Shown one piece after another: positions 35,984 through 44,435 of a stretch of 49,350 bases of DNA (positions are counted from its first letter, which is position 1; each line of letters starts with the position of its first letter). Under the pieces are notes generated by a model, which made no database searches, was not told the origin of the DNA, and saw only the letters and a program-made list of their open reading frames with translations. Origin of the DNA: Paraburkholderia tuberum STM678 (lineage in GTDB: Bacteria; Pseudomonadota; Gammaproteobacteria; Burkholderiales; Burkholderiaceae); NCBI RefSeq assembly GCF_902833905.1, contig NZ_CADFGP010000052.1, positions 1 to 49,350 on the forward strand, in the 5' to 3' direction. Both the position numbers and the translations under genes were made by a program.

Positions 35984-37312
35984 TTATCCGACGACCAGAT
36001 CGGCCTCGCGCAGCAGCGCCACAACGGTGCGCTCGGGCGCATGAAGCCGGAGCATCAGGTCCTGCACGAAGGTCGCCACCGATACTGCAGGATGGCCATC
36101 CTCAAAATATTCCAGAAGCCGCTGGACCTGGTTGACCGGAATCTCCAGCCGCACACGCTCCGAGCAGACGCGCAGGCCGCTGACACTCAACCTCGCGTCT
36201 GGGTTCCACCGCAACGTCGAGAGCCCGTTGGGACGCGGCTCCGGCACCACGCGGAATTGCTGGTCAGGCAGTTCCGCCAGATAGCCCTGCGCGGTGAGCG
36301 CAAGGAGATATTGATGGACCGCGACCTTTTCCGCATCTTCGAATGCCGGAACGATTCTGTAGCGCATGTCGAGCCAGCCAAGCACCGTCAGCATCGTGAA
36401 GTCCCTGGTACTCGCGCCTTCAGCGGCGGGACGCACGAACTTGCCAAAGATGTCCGCTTGCCAGACTCGCGGGTCGACACAAAACGAGCCTTTTCCGGTC
36501 ACGTCAACATCGACGGCATCCGGCCAGCGCGCGCATGGCTCGCCAAGCTGTTGCTCAAGGGCGCGGATTTTCTCCGCGACAGGCAGTTGCCGATAGGCTG
36601 CATCGGCCGCTAGCCCGCCGGCTTGCACCCATGGCGTGACGGCTACAGGCACCGACAGCTTCGCGGCAGGCTTTTCGACCTCGCCAAAGAGCAGCGCCAC
36701 TTCGGCCGGCCGCCGCTTGGGCTGCGCATGACGTTCGCGATTGCCGATCGCCGGGTGCCACAGCCAAACCTTGTTCGTTAGCCCATGCAGTACGACTTCC
36801 CGGAGATCGCCAATGCCCAGCACTTCGCCCGGTTTCGGGATCGAGATTTCAAGCGCAGCGTAGCCAAGAGCCCGGATGGTCGATCGCGTCGATGCGTTGT
36901 ACAACGACTTGATGGCGATCTGGATGATCATCGGTCCCGCCAGCGTCTCGGCAAAGAAGTCGACCGGGATTCCATCCACTGTGGTGCGGACTGACGCCAG
37001 ACCCCATTCTTCAATCATGTGGCGCTTGCAATGTCCAGTACCTTTCTGTGTCAGCGCAGGAGCGACGACGAACCGGCTCTCGGCAAGCAGTTGCACCGCC
37101 GCGGCGTGCAGTGCGCGCTGCGCACCAAGCTCGCAGGCAGCAGGACGCACGTGCCGGAAGTCCGCTTGAGAAGCGTCTTGACGACACAGGGTGACCTCGC
37201 CACCGCAGCCGGCGCAATAGAAGATCGCCGGGCCAACGGACGGCAGGTCGTTCGCCGCGACCAACTGACCCGCCCTGTTCCTGGCGAAAGCCATGTGCGA
37301 ACTAAAAGCCAT
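35984..37312 (-). CDS. CoiA-like nuclease-domain protein
   Basis: A 442-residue predicted protein. Near the N-terminus a zinc-ribbon-like YCAGCGGEVTLCRQD is followed by RHVRPAACE and a helix (ALHAAAVQLLAESRF). Next comes a restriction-endonuclease-like core, PVDFFAETLAGPMIIQIAIK followed by RSTIRALGYAALEISIP, the arrangement of competence protein CoiA-like nucleases. The usual acidic residue before the Lys is replaced by Gln/Ile, so activity is uncertain. The C-terminal 250 residues are a separate unrecognised region. I choose the ATG at 37312 (AAAGGAC upstream); another in-frame start exists at 37333. A decayed helicase gene lies upstream on the same strand. Confidence 0.6.
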   Translation of the reverse strand: MAFSSHMAFARNRAGQLVAANDLPSVGPAIFYCAGCGGEVTLCRQDASQADFRHVRPAACELGAQRALHAAAVQLLAESRFVVAPALTQKGTGHCKRHMIEEWGLASVRTTVDGIPVDFFAETLAGPMIIQIAIKSLYNASTRSTIRALGYAALEISIPKPGEVLGIGDLREVVLHGLTNKVWLWHPAIGNRERHAQPKRRPAEVALLFGEVEKPAAKLSVPVAVTPWVQAGGLAADAAYRQLPVAEKIRALEQQLGEPCARWPDAVDVDVTGKGSFCVDPRVWQADIFGKFVRPAAEGASTRDFTMLTVLGWLDMRYRIVPAFEDAEKVAVHQYLLALTAQGYLAELPDQQFRVVPEPRPNGLSTLRWNPDARLSVSGLRVCSERVRLEIPVNQVQRLLEYFEDGHPAVSVATFVQDLMLRLHAPERTVVALLREADLVVG

Positions 37313-37431
37313 TAGATGTCCTTTGCGAACCACAAGTGGTGGGAGACTCGCCGCGAGTGAGGTCGTGCCTGATTTCTACCACATTAGAGTAAATGGAATG
37401 AGATACGACAATACGACACGGTCGCGAAAAT

Positions 37432-38096
37432 TCACGGATGGCCGCGGTCGACATAATCGAGCACGCGCACACCGGTTTTGCCCGCGTGCTCGCAGTGCAG
37501 GCGGCCGGCGTACTGCTGCAGCGTGCCCTTCCAGGCCACCGGCATGGCGAGTACCAGCGTCTCCAGTGCCGGGTGGTCGAAAACGTCGCCTACCAGCCTG
37601 CCGGTCGCCAGCACGACCCGGGGCGTGCCAGCGGCCAGCGCGTCAAGGGCCGCGAGCTGTGCCGCACGCGCCTTTTTCGCGAGGCGCCCGGGCAGCACGA
37701 ACTGCGGCTGTACCGGTCCACCAGAGCCTGCTCCAAGCGTTCGAGATGGTCTGTGCGCTCGGTGAGCACCAGCACCTTGCGCCCCTGTCCGTACTGCGCA
37801 ATGATGGTTGTGGCGATCATCTGCATGCGTGCCGCGACCTGCGCGAGATGCGCGAACACTGTCTGGTTCGGCGCTTCAGCCGCGACGTCCACCGCTGCGG
37901 TGAGCCTTTGCGGGAGCGCTTCCAGCAGTTGGGGGGCGCCGGCTGGCAGTCGCGACGTGTGCCGGATCGGCCCGCACAGTATGAACATGACGGGTTGCTG
38001 GCTGTCGCGCCGCACCGGCGTCGCGGTCAGACCCAGCACATAGCGCTCTTGAGCACCGCGTCGAAGGAATCCGCCGGGACGTGGTGACATCAACTG
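37432..38096 (-). pseudogene. SF2 helicase fragment (AEP/TOTE-type relatives)
   Basis: The minus strand contains the middle of a DEAD/DEAH-type helicase in three frames: CHHVPADSFDAVLK (motif II surroundings), RYVLGLTATPVRRD (motif III-like), GRKVLVLTERTDHLERLEQA, LPGRLAKKARAAQL, RVVLATGRLVGDVFDHPALE and WKGTLQQYAGRLHCEHAGKT (motif VI). Frameshifts lie near 38050 and 37690. The N-terminus, including the Walker A motif, and the C-terminus are gone. From memory the closest relatives are the helicase parts of large primase-helicase proteins labelled TOTE conflict system proteins. It lies just upstream of the CoiA-like gene on the same strand. Confidence 0.75.
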
Positions 38097-38164
38097 AAGC
38101 GCAACTCAGCGACAGACGGGAGTTTTACGACAGGCAGAAGGAAAGTCAGGACAAAACCTGCATC

Positions 38165-38548
38165 ATGGAAAAGTACACGCCCGGTTGCGCGCCCGCACCT
38201 GGATCATGGCTCGAACTCGATGAACAGGAGCGAATTTCTCTCGTCGAAACGTATCACCGCGTCGCCCGGATCAAACTTCCCAACGTCACGGCACACGCTG
38301 CGTTCCACGTGATCGTCGAAAACCAGATTGCCCTGAACCTTGAGCCCGTGGTCCGGGCGATGCATCGACTCAGGAACCAGGGACTGTCGCGACACGATGC
38401 TATCCACGCCATCAGCTCAGTCGTCGCAGAGCATCTGTTCGATATTTTGAAGACGGACCAGAACGAAAACCCTGAAGCTTCGCAGGCGTCTTACTACGCG
38501 GCGGTGGAGCGATTGACCGCGGCACATTGGCACAAAGGCGAACACTGA
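38165..38548 (+). CDS. Conserved hypothetical protein (all-helical)
   Basis: A 127-residue mostly helical protein starting at the ATG at 38165 (MEKYTPGCAPAPGSWLELDE). The core HAAFHVIVENQIALNLEPVV and HDAIHAISSVVAEHLFDIL resembles the pattern of DUF1841-type small proteins. It has no secretion signal. The frame is open upstream, but 38165 fits the conserved N-terminus. Its TGA shares a base with the next ATG (TGATG at 38546-38550), so the pair is translationally coupled. Function unknown. Confidence 0.65.
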   Translation: MEKYTPGCAPAPGSWLELDEQERISLVETYHRVARIKLPNVTAHAAFHVIVENQIALNLEPVVRAMHRLRNQGLSRHDAIHAISSVVAEHLFDILKTDQNENPEASQASYYAAVERLTAAHWHKGEH

Positions 38549-38850
38549 TGCGGATACCATCGAAGCTTCAGCCGTGGTTTGAAGCGCGGCAGCGTTTCAG
38601 GTTGAGCCACGCTCATATCCAGATGGCCCGCGAACTGGGATTGAATCCCCGACGATTCGGGTCGCTGGCTAACGGGCAGCAGGAACAGTGGAAGCGTCCC
38701 CTCGCGGAATTTATTGCACATTGCTACCACAAGCGTTTTGGTCGTACTACGCCAGAACACGTGCAATCTCTGGAAGAAGCCGTGAAGCGTGCGGAAGGGC
38801 GGCGCAGCGAGCGAAGGGAAAGAAAGGCGAACCGGGCGGTTCCACCGTGA
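38548..38850 (+). CDS. Conserved hypothetical basic protein
   Basis: A 100-residue protein with IPSKLQPWFEARQRFRLSHA and QMARELGLNPRRFGSLANGQ at the N-terminus, then FIAHCYHKRFGRTTPEHVQS and a strongly basic helical tail. Similar ORFs are widespread in Proteobacteria beside a partner like the upstream gene. The QMARELGLNPRRFG stretch could be a helix-turn-helix, suggesting nucleic-acid binding, but that is weak. Coupled upstream by TGATG, and its stop overlaps a GTG at 38847. Confidence 0.65.
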   Translation: MRIPSKLQPWFEARQRFRLSHAHIQMARELGLNPRRFGSLANGQQEQWKRPLAEFIAHCYHKRFGRTTPEHVQSLEEAVKRAEGRRSERRERKANRAVPP

Positions 38851-39059
38851 ACAACCCGCCCGCTGTCCCGCAAAAGAGATCGGGCTTCACTGACCGGGCC
38901 GCAGCCCGGGCTCGACGTCGCCATGACAGACCGGCGAAAAATTGCCGGACCACAGGTGGCGGTAACCAGGGTACGACGGGAATGGGCACGGCAACGGACG
39001 ACCGCCTGCGCGGGCGAGGGCGACGGGTTGGGGGAAGAGCGTTGTTTAAGGCCGCTTAA
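38847..39059 (+). CDS. Possible third coupled ORF, basic 70-residue protein
   Basis: A 70-codon frame beginning at a GTG that overlaps the previous stop (GTGA). The product is very basic (RAAARARRRHDRP, RGRGRRVGGR) and may not fold. No family is recognised. I list it only because of the coupling arrangement; it may be chance. Confidence 0.25.
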   Translation: MNNPPAVPQKRSGFTDRAAARARRRHDRPAKNCRTTGGGNQGTTGMGTATDDRLRGRGRRVGGRALFKAA

Positions 39060-39168
39060 ATAAGCTTCAGCGCTGGCGTGGTTCAGAAACTGCTGTTTTT
39101 GGGTAACACAGACGAGCGGAGTCATTCCGCCGGTAAAGGCTGAATGTGATTTGCAGTACGACGGAAAT

Positions 39169-39185
39169 GGAGGTTTTTAACCTCC
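39169..39185. terminator. Short perfect hairpin beyond the transposase gene
   Basis: GGAGGTT-TTT-AACCTCC is a perfect 7-bp stem with a 3-base loop, 6 bases past the stop of the leftward transposase. It lacks a following U-tract on that strand, so it may be an IS-end structure rather than a factor-independent terminator. Confidence 0.35.
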
Positions 39186-39190
39186 CGATA

Positions 39191-40669
39191 TCAGACCCGT
39201 TGCGGCTGAAGCGGTCCGAGTCCGAGCAGCGTGAGCCAGTGCGGGTGGTCCCGCCCCGTCATCAGCTCACACGGACTCCTGCCTTGACGCTCGGCGCGTC
39301 GGCTGCGCACGAAGCGCCGATGATTCAGAAAGAAGCGCAGCAGGTCGAGGTAAGGGGCGCCCAGATGGCGACGCAGCGTGAAATAGTTGCGCAACCGCGA
39401 GTTCAGATTCTCGACGAGCGCACTGCCGCGCGGCGTGTGGGCCATGGCCTCGGACACCGCGGCGAACACGGCGTGGAACTGGCCGCCCAGGCTGGCGCGT
39501 AGCCGGCCCCAGCCCTGCCAGTACGCCGACGAGGTGCGCGGCTTGCGATGCAGCACGCACGCAGCGCGCACGAACTCATCCGATACGTTGGCGCTCTGCG
39601 CGATCGCGGCAAGCTTCTTATCGAGCACGCCAGCGAACGCGAGCAGGTCATCGCGCTGGTTCTGAAGCGCGACGCGCACCGGGCGGATGCGGCGCGCATC
39701 CAGTGGTTCGCGCTTACGCAGTTCCTCGACGATGAAGTCGAACAGCGCTTCGCGCGTGGCGAGGCGCGGACCCGCCAGCGCCAGGATGTCATGACTGAGC
39801 CACTGGGTCAGCGTGCGGATGTCGCAGGCCAACTGATGCGCCTGCGCTTCACTCCGACGCGCCTGCCTCAGCTGGGTAGCGAAGCCGCCGTCGCGCGCCC
39901 GCGAGCGCGGCTGGTTGAGCCTGGCGTCCAGCTTCTCGCGCCGCGACCGGGCGCCCCTGGCGAGGTTGCCCAGCGTGTTGGCGAGTCCTTCGCACAGGCG
40001 CTGGATGTGAAACACATCGCCATGGCACGGCGTGTCGCCCCAGGCGGCCCTCTGCCCGGCGCGCAGGCCCTGGCCGGCATCGGCAATCGTGTAGTCGGGC
40101 GCCAGTCCCTGTTGCGCGGCGTCGAGCAGGTGCACGCCCCAGGTGTCGCCGTCGCGATGGGCCTCAGCCGACAGCAGGTAACAGTAGGTCGATTCGGCAT
40201 CGACGCCGGCGAGCACCGGCCGCGAGCCCTGGAAGATCTCATCGTGCAGGCCCACACGAATTCCCGACAGGTCTTGCTCGCAGTTGAGCGCGGCTGCTTG
40301 CTGCGCGGCCCATTGCTGCACGTCGTGAACGTTGCCCACGCTGGTGGACACGCCCAGCAAATCGCGCATGAACTCCACCACGCCACGATACGAGCTGCGA
40401 CAGATCAGCGTCAGCGCGACCATCACCTGGCGCAGCCACCTCTGGCTGACCGGCAACTCGAACAGCACTTCATCCTCCGGTACCGCAGACGCGAACGCGT
40501 CCGCCAGCGCAACGCGAGCCTTGCGCGTTTGCGCGTAGACGAACTTTCGGCTCACGCCGTGCCCACCGGCCAGCGCGCTGATCGTCCCGGATCCCGCCAA
40601 CGCCCGAACCGCCAAGTCCTGACGCACATGTTCAGGCAGCTTCGCTGCCGCGCTAGCGGATCGATTCAT
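39191..40669 (-). CDS. DDE transposase, IS family not assigned
   Basis: A 492-residue transposase that looks complete. An N-terminal HTH (ALAGGHGVSRKFVYAQTRKA) is followed by a catalytic core with candidate acidic residues in LHDEIFQGSRPVLAGVDAES (Asp), TIADAGQGLRAGQ (Asp) and LVENLNSRLRNYF (Glu). The ending FFLNHRRFVRSRRAERQGRS is typical of a large group of transposase-like proteins in Burkholderia. I cannot place it in a named IS family. The ATG overlaps the stop of a small Cys-containing ORF (ATGA at 40666-40669), so it is translationally coupled. No reliable inverted repeats were found; a weak TGGGTWACAC pair at about 39100 and 40745 is noted. Confidence 0.8.
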   Translation of the reverse strand: MNRSASAAAKLPEHVRQDLAVRALAGSGTISALAGGHGVSRKFVYAQTRKARVALADAFASAVPEDEVLFELPVSQRWLRQVMVALTLICRSSYRGVVEFMRDLLGVSTSVGNVHDVQQWAAQQAAALNCEQDLSGIRVGLHDEIFQGSRPVLAGVDAESTYCYLLSAEAHRDGDTWGVHLLDAAQQGLAPDYTIADAGQGLRAGQRAAWGDTPCHGDVFHIQRLCEGLANTLGNLARGARSRREKLDARLNQPRSRARDGGFATQLRQARRSEAQAHQLACDIRTLTQWLSHDILALAGPRLATREALFDFIVEELRKREPLDARRIRPVRVALQNQRDDLLAFAGVLDKKLAAIAQSANVSDEFVRAACVLHRKPRTSSAYWQGWGRLRASLGGQFHAVFAAVSEAMAHTPRGSALVENLNSRLRNYFTLRRHLGAPYLDLLRFFLNHRRFVRSRRAERQGRSPCELMTGRDHPHWLTLLGLGPLQPQRV

Positions 40670-40919
40670 GCACGCTCCACGACCGAAAAAAATGGGCGGC
40701 CATTATCAACCATAGCTGCCTTATCAGGCCCCTCTCGTGTAACCCAGATTTGAACCTCGCCGTCATTTCGGTGAAGCACTTCCCAGAGCAGACGGCGGTA
40801 ATATTCGGCCAATAGTTCACGCGCTTCTGAACGTCTTCCTTCAACTCGCCGCATTCATCGCAGCGATCCAGGACACTGACCTGCAGCGGTCGGGAGCGCC
40901 ACTGTTCGAGCGCGTTCAT
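40666..40919 (-). pseudogene. Small Cys-motif protein, apparently frameshifted
   Basis: From the ATG at 40919 one frame gives LEQWRSRPLQVSVLDRCDEC and GELKEDVQ. A second frame gives RRSEARELLAEYYRRLLWEV, DGEVQIWVTREG and a stop overlapping the transposase start. They read as one small protein (about 84 residues) with a shift near 40830-40850. Alternatively they are two overlapping ORFs, the second starting at 40854. A programmed shift is possible but not shown. It is coupled upstream to a 40-codon ORF. Confidence 0.4.
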
Positions 40920-40920
40920 G

Positions 40921-41043
40921 TCAGCAGCCCTCGTGTTGATCTGCGACGCCGACGGCGATGATGTTCGCGGCCATCTTCCGCAGTTCTGCCGACGTTGGAT
41001 CATCTCGGCGCAGCTCGAGTAAATCACTTGCGTCCATGCTCAT
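40921..41043 (-). CDS. Very small ORF upstream of the transposase locus
   Basis: A 40-codon frame (MSMDASDLLELRRDDPTSAE at the start, ending VADQHEGC) whose TGA lies 1 base from the next ATG. The composition is protein-like (acidic, helical), and the spacing suggests coupled translation with the next small ORF and the transposase. No family is known. Confidence 0.35.
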   Translation of the reverse strand: MSMDASDLLELRRDDPTSAELRKMAANIIAVGVADQHEGC

Positions 41044-41914
41044 CGTGGCCCTCACTGGATACAGAGGTGGCTAAGGTCAACAGTCCGGCGATACACGTTC
41101 TTGTTCAGCCAGGGGACGAACGTGTACTCGTCGTACGCGTTGCTACCGATATGAATCCAGTTGTGCAGAACGTTTATCTGCCGCGATCAGCCATTGATCG
41201 AGATCTGCGTCGGACCGTGTGCGGCTACTATTGGCCGCTCGACCCCAGCCCTCAGATAGTCAACCATTGGCCGGCTCTTCGACAAAGGCCGTTGCGGGAG
41301 ACGCACGATTCAATTGTCCCGGCGCCGGTTTATTGGCGGCCAGTGTCAAGGCAGACACCTCAGAATTCAAGGCTGCGTACGTTATCGCACACACCCGGCA
41401 ACGCTGCACTCGCAATACTTTGGGGTGGTCTTTTGTCCAACCGAGCCAAAGTTGAAACTCAACCGACCGCAACTATCCGATTCGTTTGTTAGGAAGGTTC
41501 GTCTCGGTGATGATCCGCTTTGCAGTGACAAGGAGCAGCCCATGTCCGGATCATGCAACATGCTCACGCGACACAGCGAACGGCCTTGCTGAGTTGCTTA
41601 CGGTTATCGTGCAAATGGGCGTTAATTTAAGAGCGTTTTCAAAAAAAATTTTCGGGCTGCTGTCGGTGCGTGAACCAGAAAAACCGTTAGCCACGTCGTT
41701 CCCGCTCCGAATTCCCGTTTTCGCCGCAAAACCGCGCCGTAAGTCATTGAATTTTCAACGATGGCCTGTCTCAGTCTGAGACAGATGGTCCGCCGGACGG
41801 CGCGCGTTTTCAGCGTGGGGAAAAGGAGAACCCGGCACCTAGAGGGGTGGGACCGGAAAGGCGAGGGCGGGCGATCTGAAACGGGACGGAGCGTGGCCGT
41901 ACCGGTTGCGGTGC
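41044..41914. other. Intergenic region without a supported gene
   Basis: About 870 bp with only short frames lacking starts or known domains. A run AAAAAAAATTTT at about 41640-41650 and a purine-rich stretch at 41815-41860 are visible. It separates the transposase locus from the leftward segregation operon ending at 41915 and may hold the operon's terminator, but no clear hairpin with U-tract was found. Confidence 0.4.
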
Positions 41915-42568
41915 TTAGAGAGGGCGGTGCGTTATCAAGACGAAAACGCCAAACGCGATAAAGGCGAGCGAGACAACACCGGTAGCCACTATCACCGCAA
42001 GCCAGTCCGTCGCCATTTTTTTTATCCGGTAGATGCAGCGGTCTCGGCGATACCTAAGTCGTGTAGCGAGCGCCGCCCCTTGCTCCGGCCGAGCAGGGGC
42101 CATAAAGCCGCGCTCGGCGGCTTCGAACAACCGGGTGGCAGTCTCGCCCACGCGAGCGTCGAGGTCGCCCCCGATCTTGGCGACGTATTCCAGGACCCGG
42201 GGCTCCAAGGTTTGCCAAAGGTCGCCGAGAATCTCATGCCGGACCTTCTTGGGATCCGGAAGCCGGGAGTCGATCACACGAACAGCTGTGGCTAGGTCAA
42301 GCAGCAGCGCGCGGGTCTCGGCTTGATCCTCACTGTGCGCCTCAAGCGCTTTCACGTGCCCCTCGATCGATACCCGAATGCTTGTGCAGATTTGCGATAT
42401 AGCTCCTACGGCTTCGAGAGAGCGCTCGGTTTCCCCGCCGACAGCTTTCGAGTGTTCCTTTACCGCCTTGATGAAAGCGTTCGCCTGCTCGATCACCAAC
42501 AGGTGCCTCACCGCCTGTGCTGTCACAGGCGGGTCGTTCGGGTCGACAGCATCGCTGGCGTCGATCAT
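41915..42568 (-). CDS. Membrane-anchored helical protein of the segregation operon (StbC position)
   Basis: A 217-residue protein with long charged helices (residues about 25-175; HLLVIEQANAFIKAVKEHSK, LEAHSEDQAETRALLLDLAT, RVLEYVAKIGGDLDARVGET) likely to form coiled coils. One C-terminal transmembrane segment follows (WLAVIVATGVVSLAFIAFGV, about 188-207), so the protein is probably a tail-anchored inner-membrane protein. It is the last gene of a leftward operon, 29 bp after the ATPase gene. In the R388-type stbABC operon the third gene is also of unknown function. A link between the ATPase and the membrane is inference. Confidence 0.6.
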   Translation of the reverse strand: MIDASDAVDPNDPPVTAQAVRHLLVIEQANAFIKAVKEHSKAVGGETERSLEAVGAISQICTSIRVSIEGHVKALEAHSEDQAETRALLLDLATAVRVIDSRLPDPKKVRHEILGDLWQTLEPRVLEYVAKIGGDLDARVGETATRLFEAAERGFMAPARPEQGAALATRLRYRRDRCIYRIKKMATDWLAVIVATGVVSLAFIAFGVFVLITHRPL

Positions 42569-42597
42569 TCAGTCACCGGGATATCGAGCGCGGCAAA

Positions 42598-43350
42598 TCA
42601 ACGGTCGAAGTGAATCTGCATACCCATCGCCATGCGCTGATTTATCTGCCGCAAGCTGTGCTCCGACGCCAGCTCGCGATCGCCGGCTTCGAGGGCTCGG
42701 TCGATTAGCGGCTGATAATCCGTCGTGTCTGCGAGCACCTCTCGATACCCCTGCCCGCTTTCATGCAGGCCGATAAACAGATCGTGCTCCGGCAGCCAGC
42801 AGTCGGCGTTTATCTCAAAATCAGGGTTCTCAGCGGCGTACGCGAACAGGTACTCGAACTGTAGTGCGATCTTGCGTACCGTTCTGGCTTTGTTTAACAC
42901 GAAGCGGAACTTGGATCTGTCCATTCCGAGCCCGCGTAACGTCTCGTAGGTCGTGAGGGCTTCCTCCTGGCCGCGTTGCGTCGGATCCGTCACGATCACG
43001 CAATGCGTGAAGTCCATAAACAGATTGGCCGCTGCCATCTTCTCGACAAATACAGCGAAGTCCGACGCGCCAAGATCGACGATCACGGGGTGCCTAGCTT
43101 GCATCATATCGCGGCGGAGCTTGAGCAGGTCGTCAGCGAAATAGGACCGCACCTTCGCACCATACTGTGAAGCGTCCTGGTTCACCGAGTCGACCGAAAA
43201 AATCTTCCCGTCCAGCCGCGTGGCAAGGACGATGTCTGCGACCGTACTTTTCCCGGTCCGTCCCACCTGGCAGGCGACAAGGATCCGGAGCGAGTCGCGC
43301 CCCGTGCCCGGTTTCCGCGCTTGATCGGCGTGGCTATTGCTCTCTGACAT
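42598..43350 (-). CDS. ParA/StbB-like P-loop ATPase
   Basis: A 250-residue P-loop ATPase. The Walker A motif is CQVGRTGKST (residues 27-36); it lacks the signature Lys of the canonical ParA/MinD KGGxGK motif. The Walker B-like strand is HPVIVDLGASDFAVF (about 84-98), and later TDPTQRGQEEALTTYETL and FRFVLNKARTV fit the MinD/ParA fold. This matches StbB-type plasmid-stability ATPases more than typical ParA. The ATG at 43350 is chosen over 43398 because it leaves a 17-base overlap with the upstream gene. It would provide ATP-driven positioning of the replicon; the substrate is presumably the complex at the upstream arrays. Confidence 0.7.
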   Translation of the reverse strand: MSESNSHADQARKPGTGRDSLRILVACQVGRTGKSTVADIVLATRLDGKIFSVDSVNQDASQYGAKVRSYFADDLLKLRRDMMQARHPVIVDLGASDFAVFVEKMAAANLFMDFTHCVIVTDPTQRGQEEALTTYETLRGLGMDRSKFRFVLNKARTVRKIALQFEYLFAYAAENPDFEINADCWLPEHDLFIGLHESGQGYREVLADTTDYQPLIDRALEAGDRELASEHSLRQINQRMAMGMQIHFDR

Positions 43351-44110
43351 CGTCGTGTTCGTCACTTTGTGGTCCTTGTTGGGCAGTGTCTGCGTCATCT
43401 TTTTCAGCCGCTCGGCGCCGGTATGCTTCGAGCATCCGGGTTGCGCGCGGTGAACTTATCTTGAAGGTCTTCAGAACGTCGCCGGGGACCCAATCGGGAG
43501 TCCCTTCGGCAACCTCCATTCTCGGCGCGGGCGCGTGTGCGTCGAGATTGAATGCGGCGGTAACTGGCGCGTCATTTCGGGGGGCTGTCGGAGTTAGACC
43601 GGTTGATTCGGCTGTCTCCAAACCTCCTTTTTCGTGACTCCGGACAGCTTCAGATCGGGACGGTCCAACTTCAACGGACGGACCTGAAGCATCTCCCGGG
43701 AGCAGCTGACGTGGTGCATGAGCGCGTGCGACAACCGCATCGTTCGTCCGGCCTTCGTGTTCCACGTGCTGTGCCTCCTGAGGCGGGGCGGCACTGGCTG
43801 GCGGAGCCGAAGGCCTGTGTGGCGGCATGCGTGGAGCAGCGGGACCCTCACTGAGCACAACTGCCCCGCCGTTTTCCGCGGGAATCCTCCCTGCTCGTAG
43901 TGCCGTACAAAAACGGTGGGCCGTCGTGCGGCCAATTTTGACGCCGTACTCGTCGACCAGATACCGCCAGATTCGGTAGTCGTTGAAGCCTTCTTCCTCC
44001 ATCAGCTCCCGTATCAACGCGGCGTAGGCGAGAAGCTTGTGCCGCGGCCTCGCCACCAACCTTATGTAATCAGCGGGGGAGAGAGGTTGCCTCGTGTGTG
44101 ATTCCGTCAT
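43334..44110 (-). CDS. HTH DNA-binding protein of the segregation operon (StbA-like position)
   Basis: A 258-residue protein. The N-terminal 70 residues look like a helix-turn-helix domain (HKLLAYAALIRELMEEEGFN, DYRIWRYLVDEYGVKIGRTT, then HRFCTAL). A long Pro/Ala/charged, probably unstructured linker follows, then a compact C-terminal part (WVPGDVLKTFKISSPRATRM). Its stop overlaps the ATPase start by 17 bases. It lies 43 bp downstream of a small ribbon-helix-helix ORF. The long linker and HTH fit a centromere-binding adaptor, comparable in position to StbA of R388, but direct homology is not proven. Confidence 0.6.
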   Translation of the reverse strand: MTESHTRQPLSPADYIRLVARPRHKLLAYAALIRELMEEEGFNDYRIWRYLVDEYGVKIGRTTAHRFCTALRAGRIPAENGGAVVLSEGPAAPRMPPHRPSAPPASAAPPQEAQHVEHEGRTNDAVVARAHAPRQLLPGDASGPSVEVGPSRSEAVRSHEKGGLETAESTGLTPTAPRNDAPVTAAFNLDAHAPAPRMEVAEGTPDWVPGDVLKTFKISSPRATRMLEAYRRRAAEKDDADTAQQGPQSDEHDDVREQ

Positions 44111-44153
44111 CTGCCTACTCCAAAGTCTCTCTTCACTTCTAGTCGTCTATAAC

Positions 44154-44348
44154 TCACAGGGCGTGGGCGCCCTGTCGCGCGGCTGATCTGGCGATCCCGC
44201 GCGCCACCCGAATCGGCTGTGAGTGGTGGAAGCAAAACCATCGCACAGCGAGCGCGACGAGTTGCCCACGGTCGCCTCCGAAAGCATGCTGGAGCGCGAC
44301 AAAGCGTTCCATGGTACCGAGTGAAAGACCTCCCATGAGGCGTTCCAT
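44154..44348 (-). CDS. Small ribbon-helix-helix DNA-binding protein
   Basis: A 64-residue ORF with the pattern of an RHH (Arc/CopG/ParD) protein: a short strand (GLSLG) followed by helix A (TMERFVALQHAFG), a GDRGQ turn and helix B (LVALAVRWFCFHH), then a basic tail. The ATG at 44348 has AGGTGA 9-14 bases upstream; the in-frame ATG at 44312 lacks an RBS. It is the first gene of a leftward operon, and the helically phased GTTCC-like array at 44304-44434 overlaps its start. RHH proteins often bind such iterated sites and autoregulate. It is short, so some doubt remains. Confidence 0.55.
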   Translation of the reverse strand: MERLMGGLSLGTMERFVALQHAFGGDRGQLVALAVRWFCFHHSQPIRVARGIARSAARQGAHAL

Positions 44349-44434
44349 GGCACGTTCACCTAAACGTCCCAGAATGTCCTGACATGTTCCGGGCAGGTAC
44401 CAAAACGTTCCACTTAGCCAAACTTAACGTTACC
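44304..44434. repeat. Iteron array 1 (GTTCC-type, once per helical turn)
   Basis: Copies of (A/G)(C/T)GT(T/A/C)C(C/A) begin at 44306, 44314, 44342, 44354, 44366, 44376, 44386, 44397, 44407 and 44429 (plus strand). From 44342 to 44407 the steps are 12, 12, 10, 10, 11 and 10 bases, close to one per DNA turn, with one copy missing before 44429. The array straddles the start of the RHH gene and its expected promoter, so it is a likely operator and centromere-like site. Confidence 0.75.
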
Positions 44435-44435
44435 G

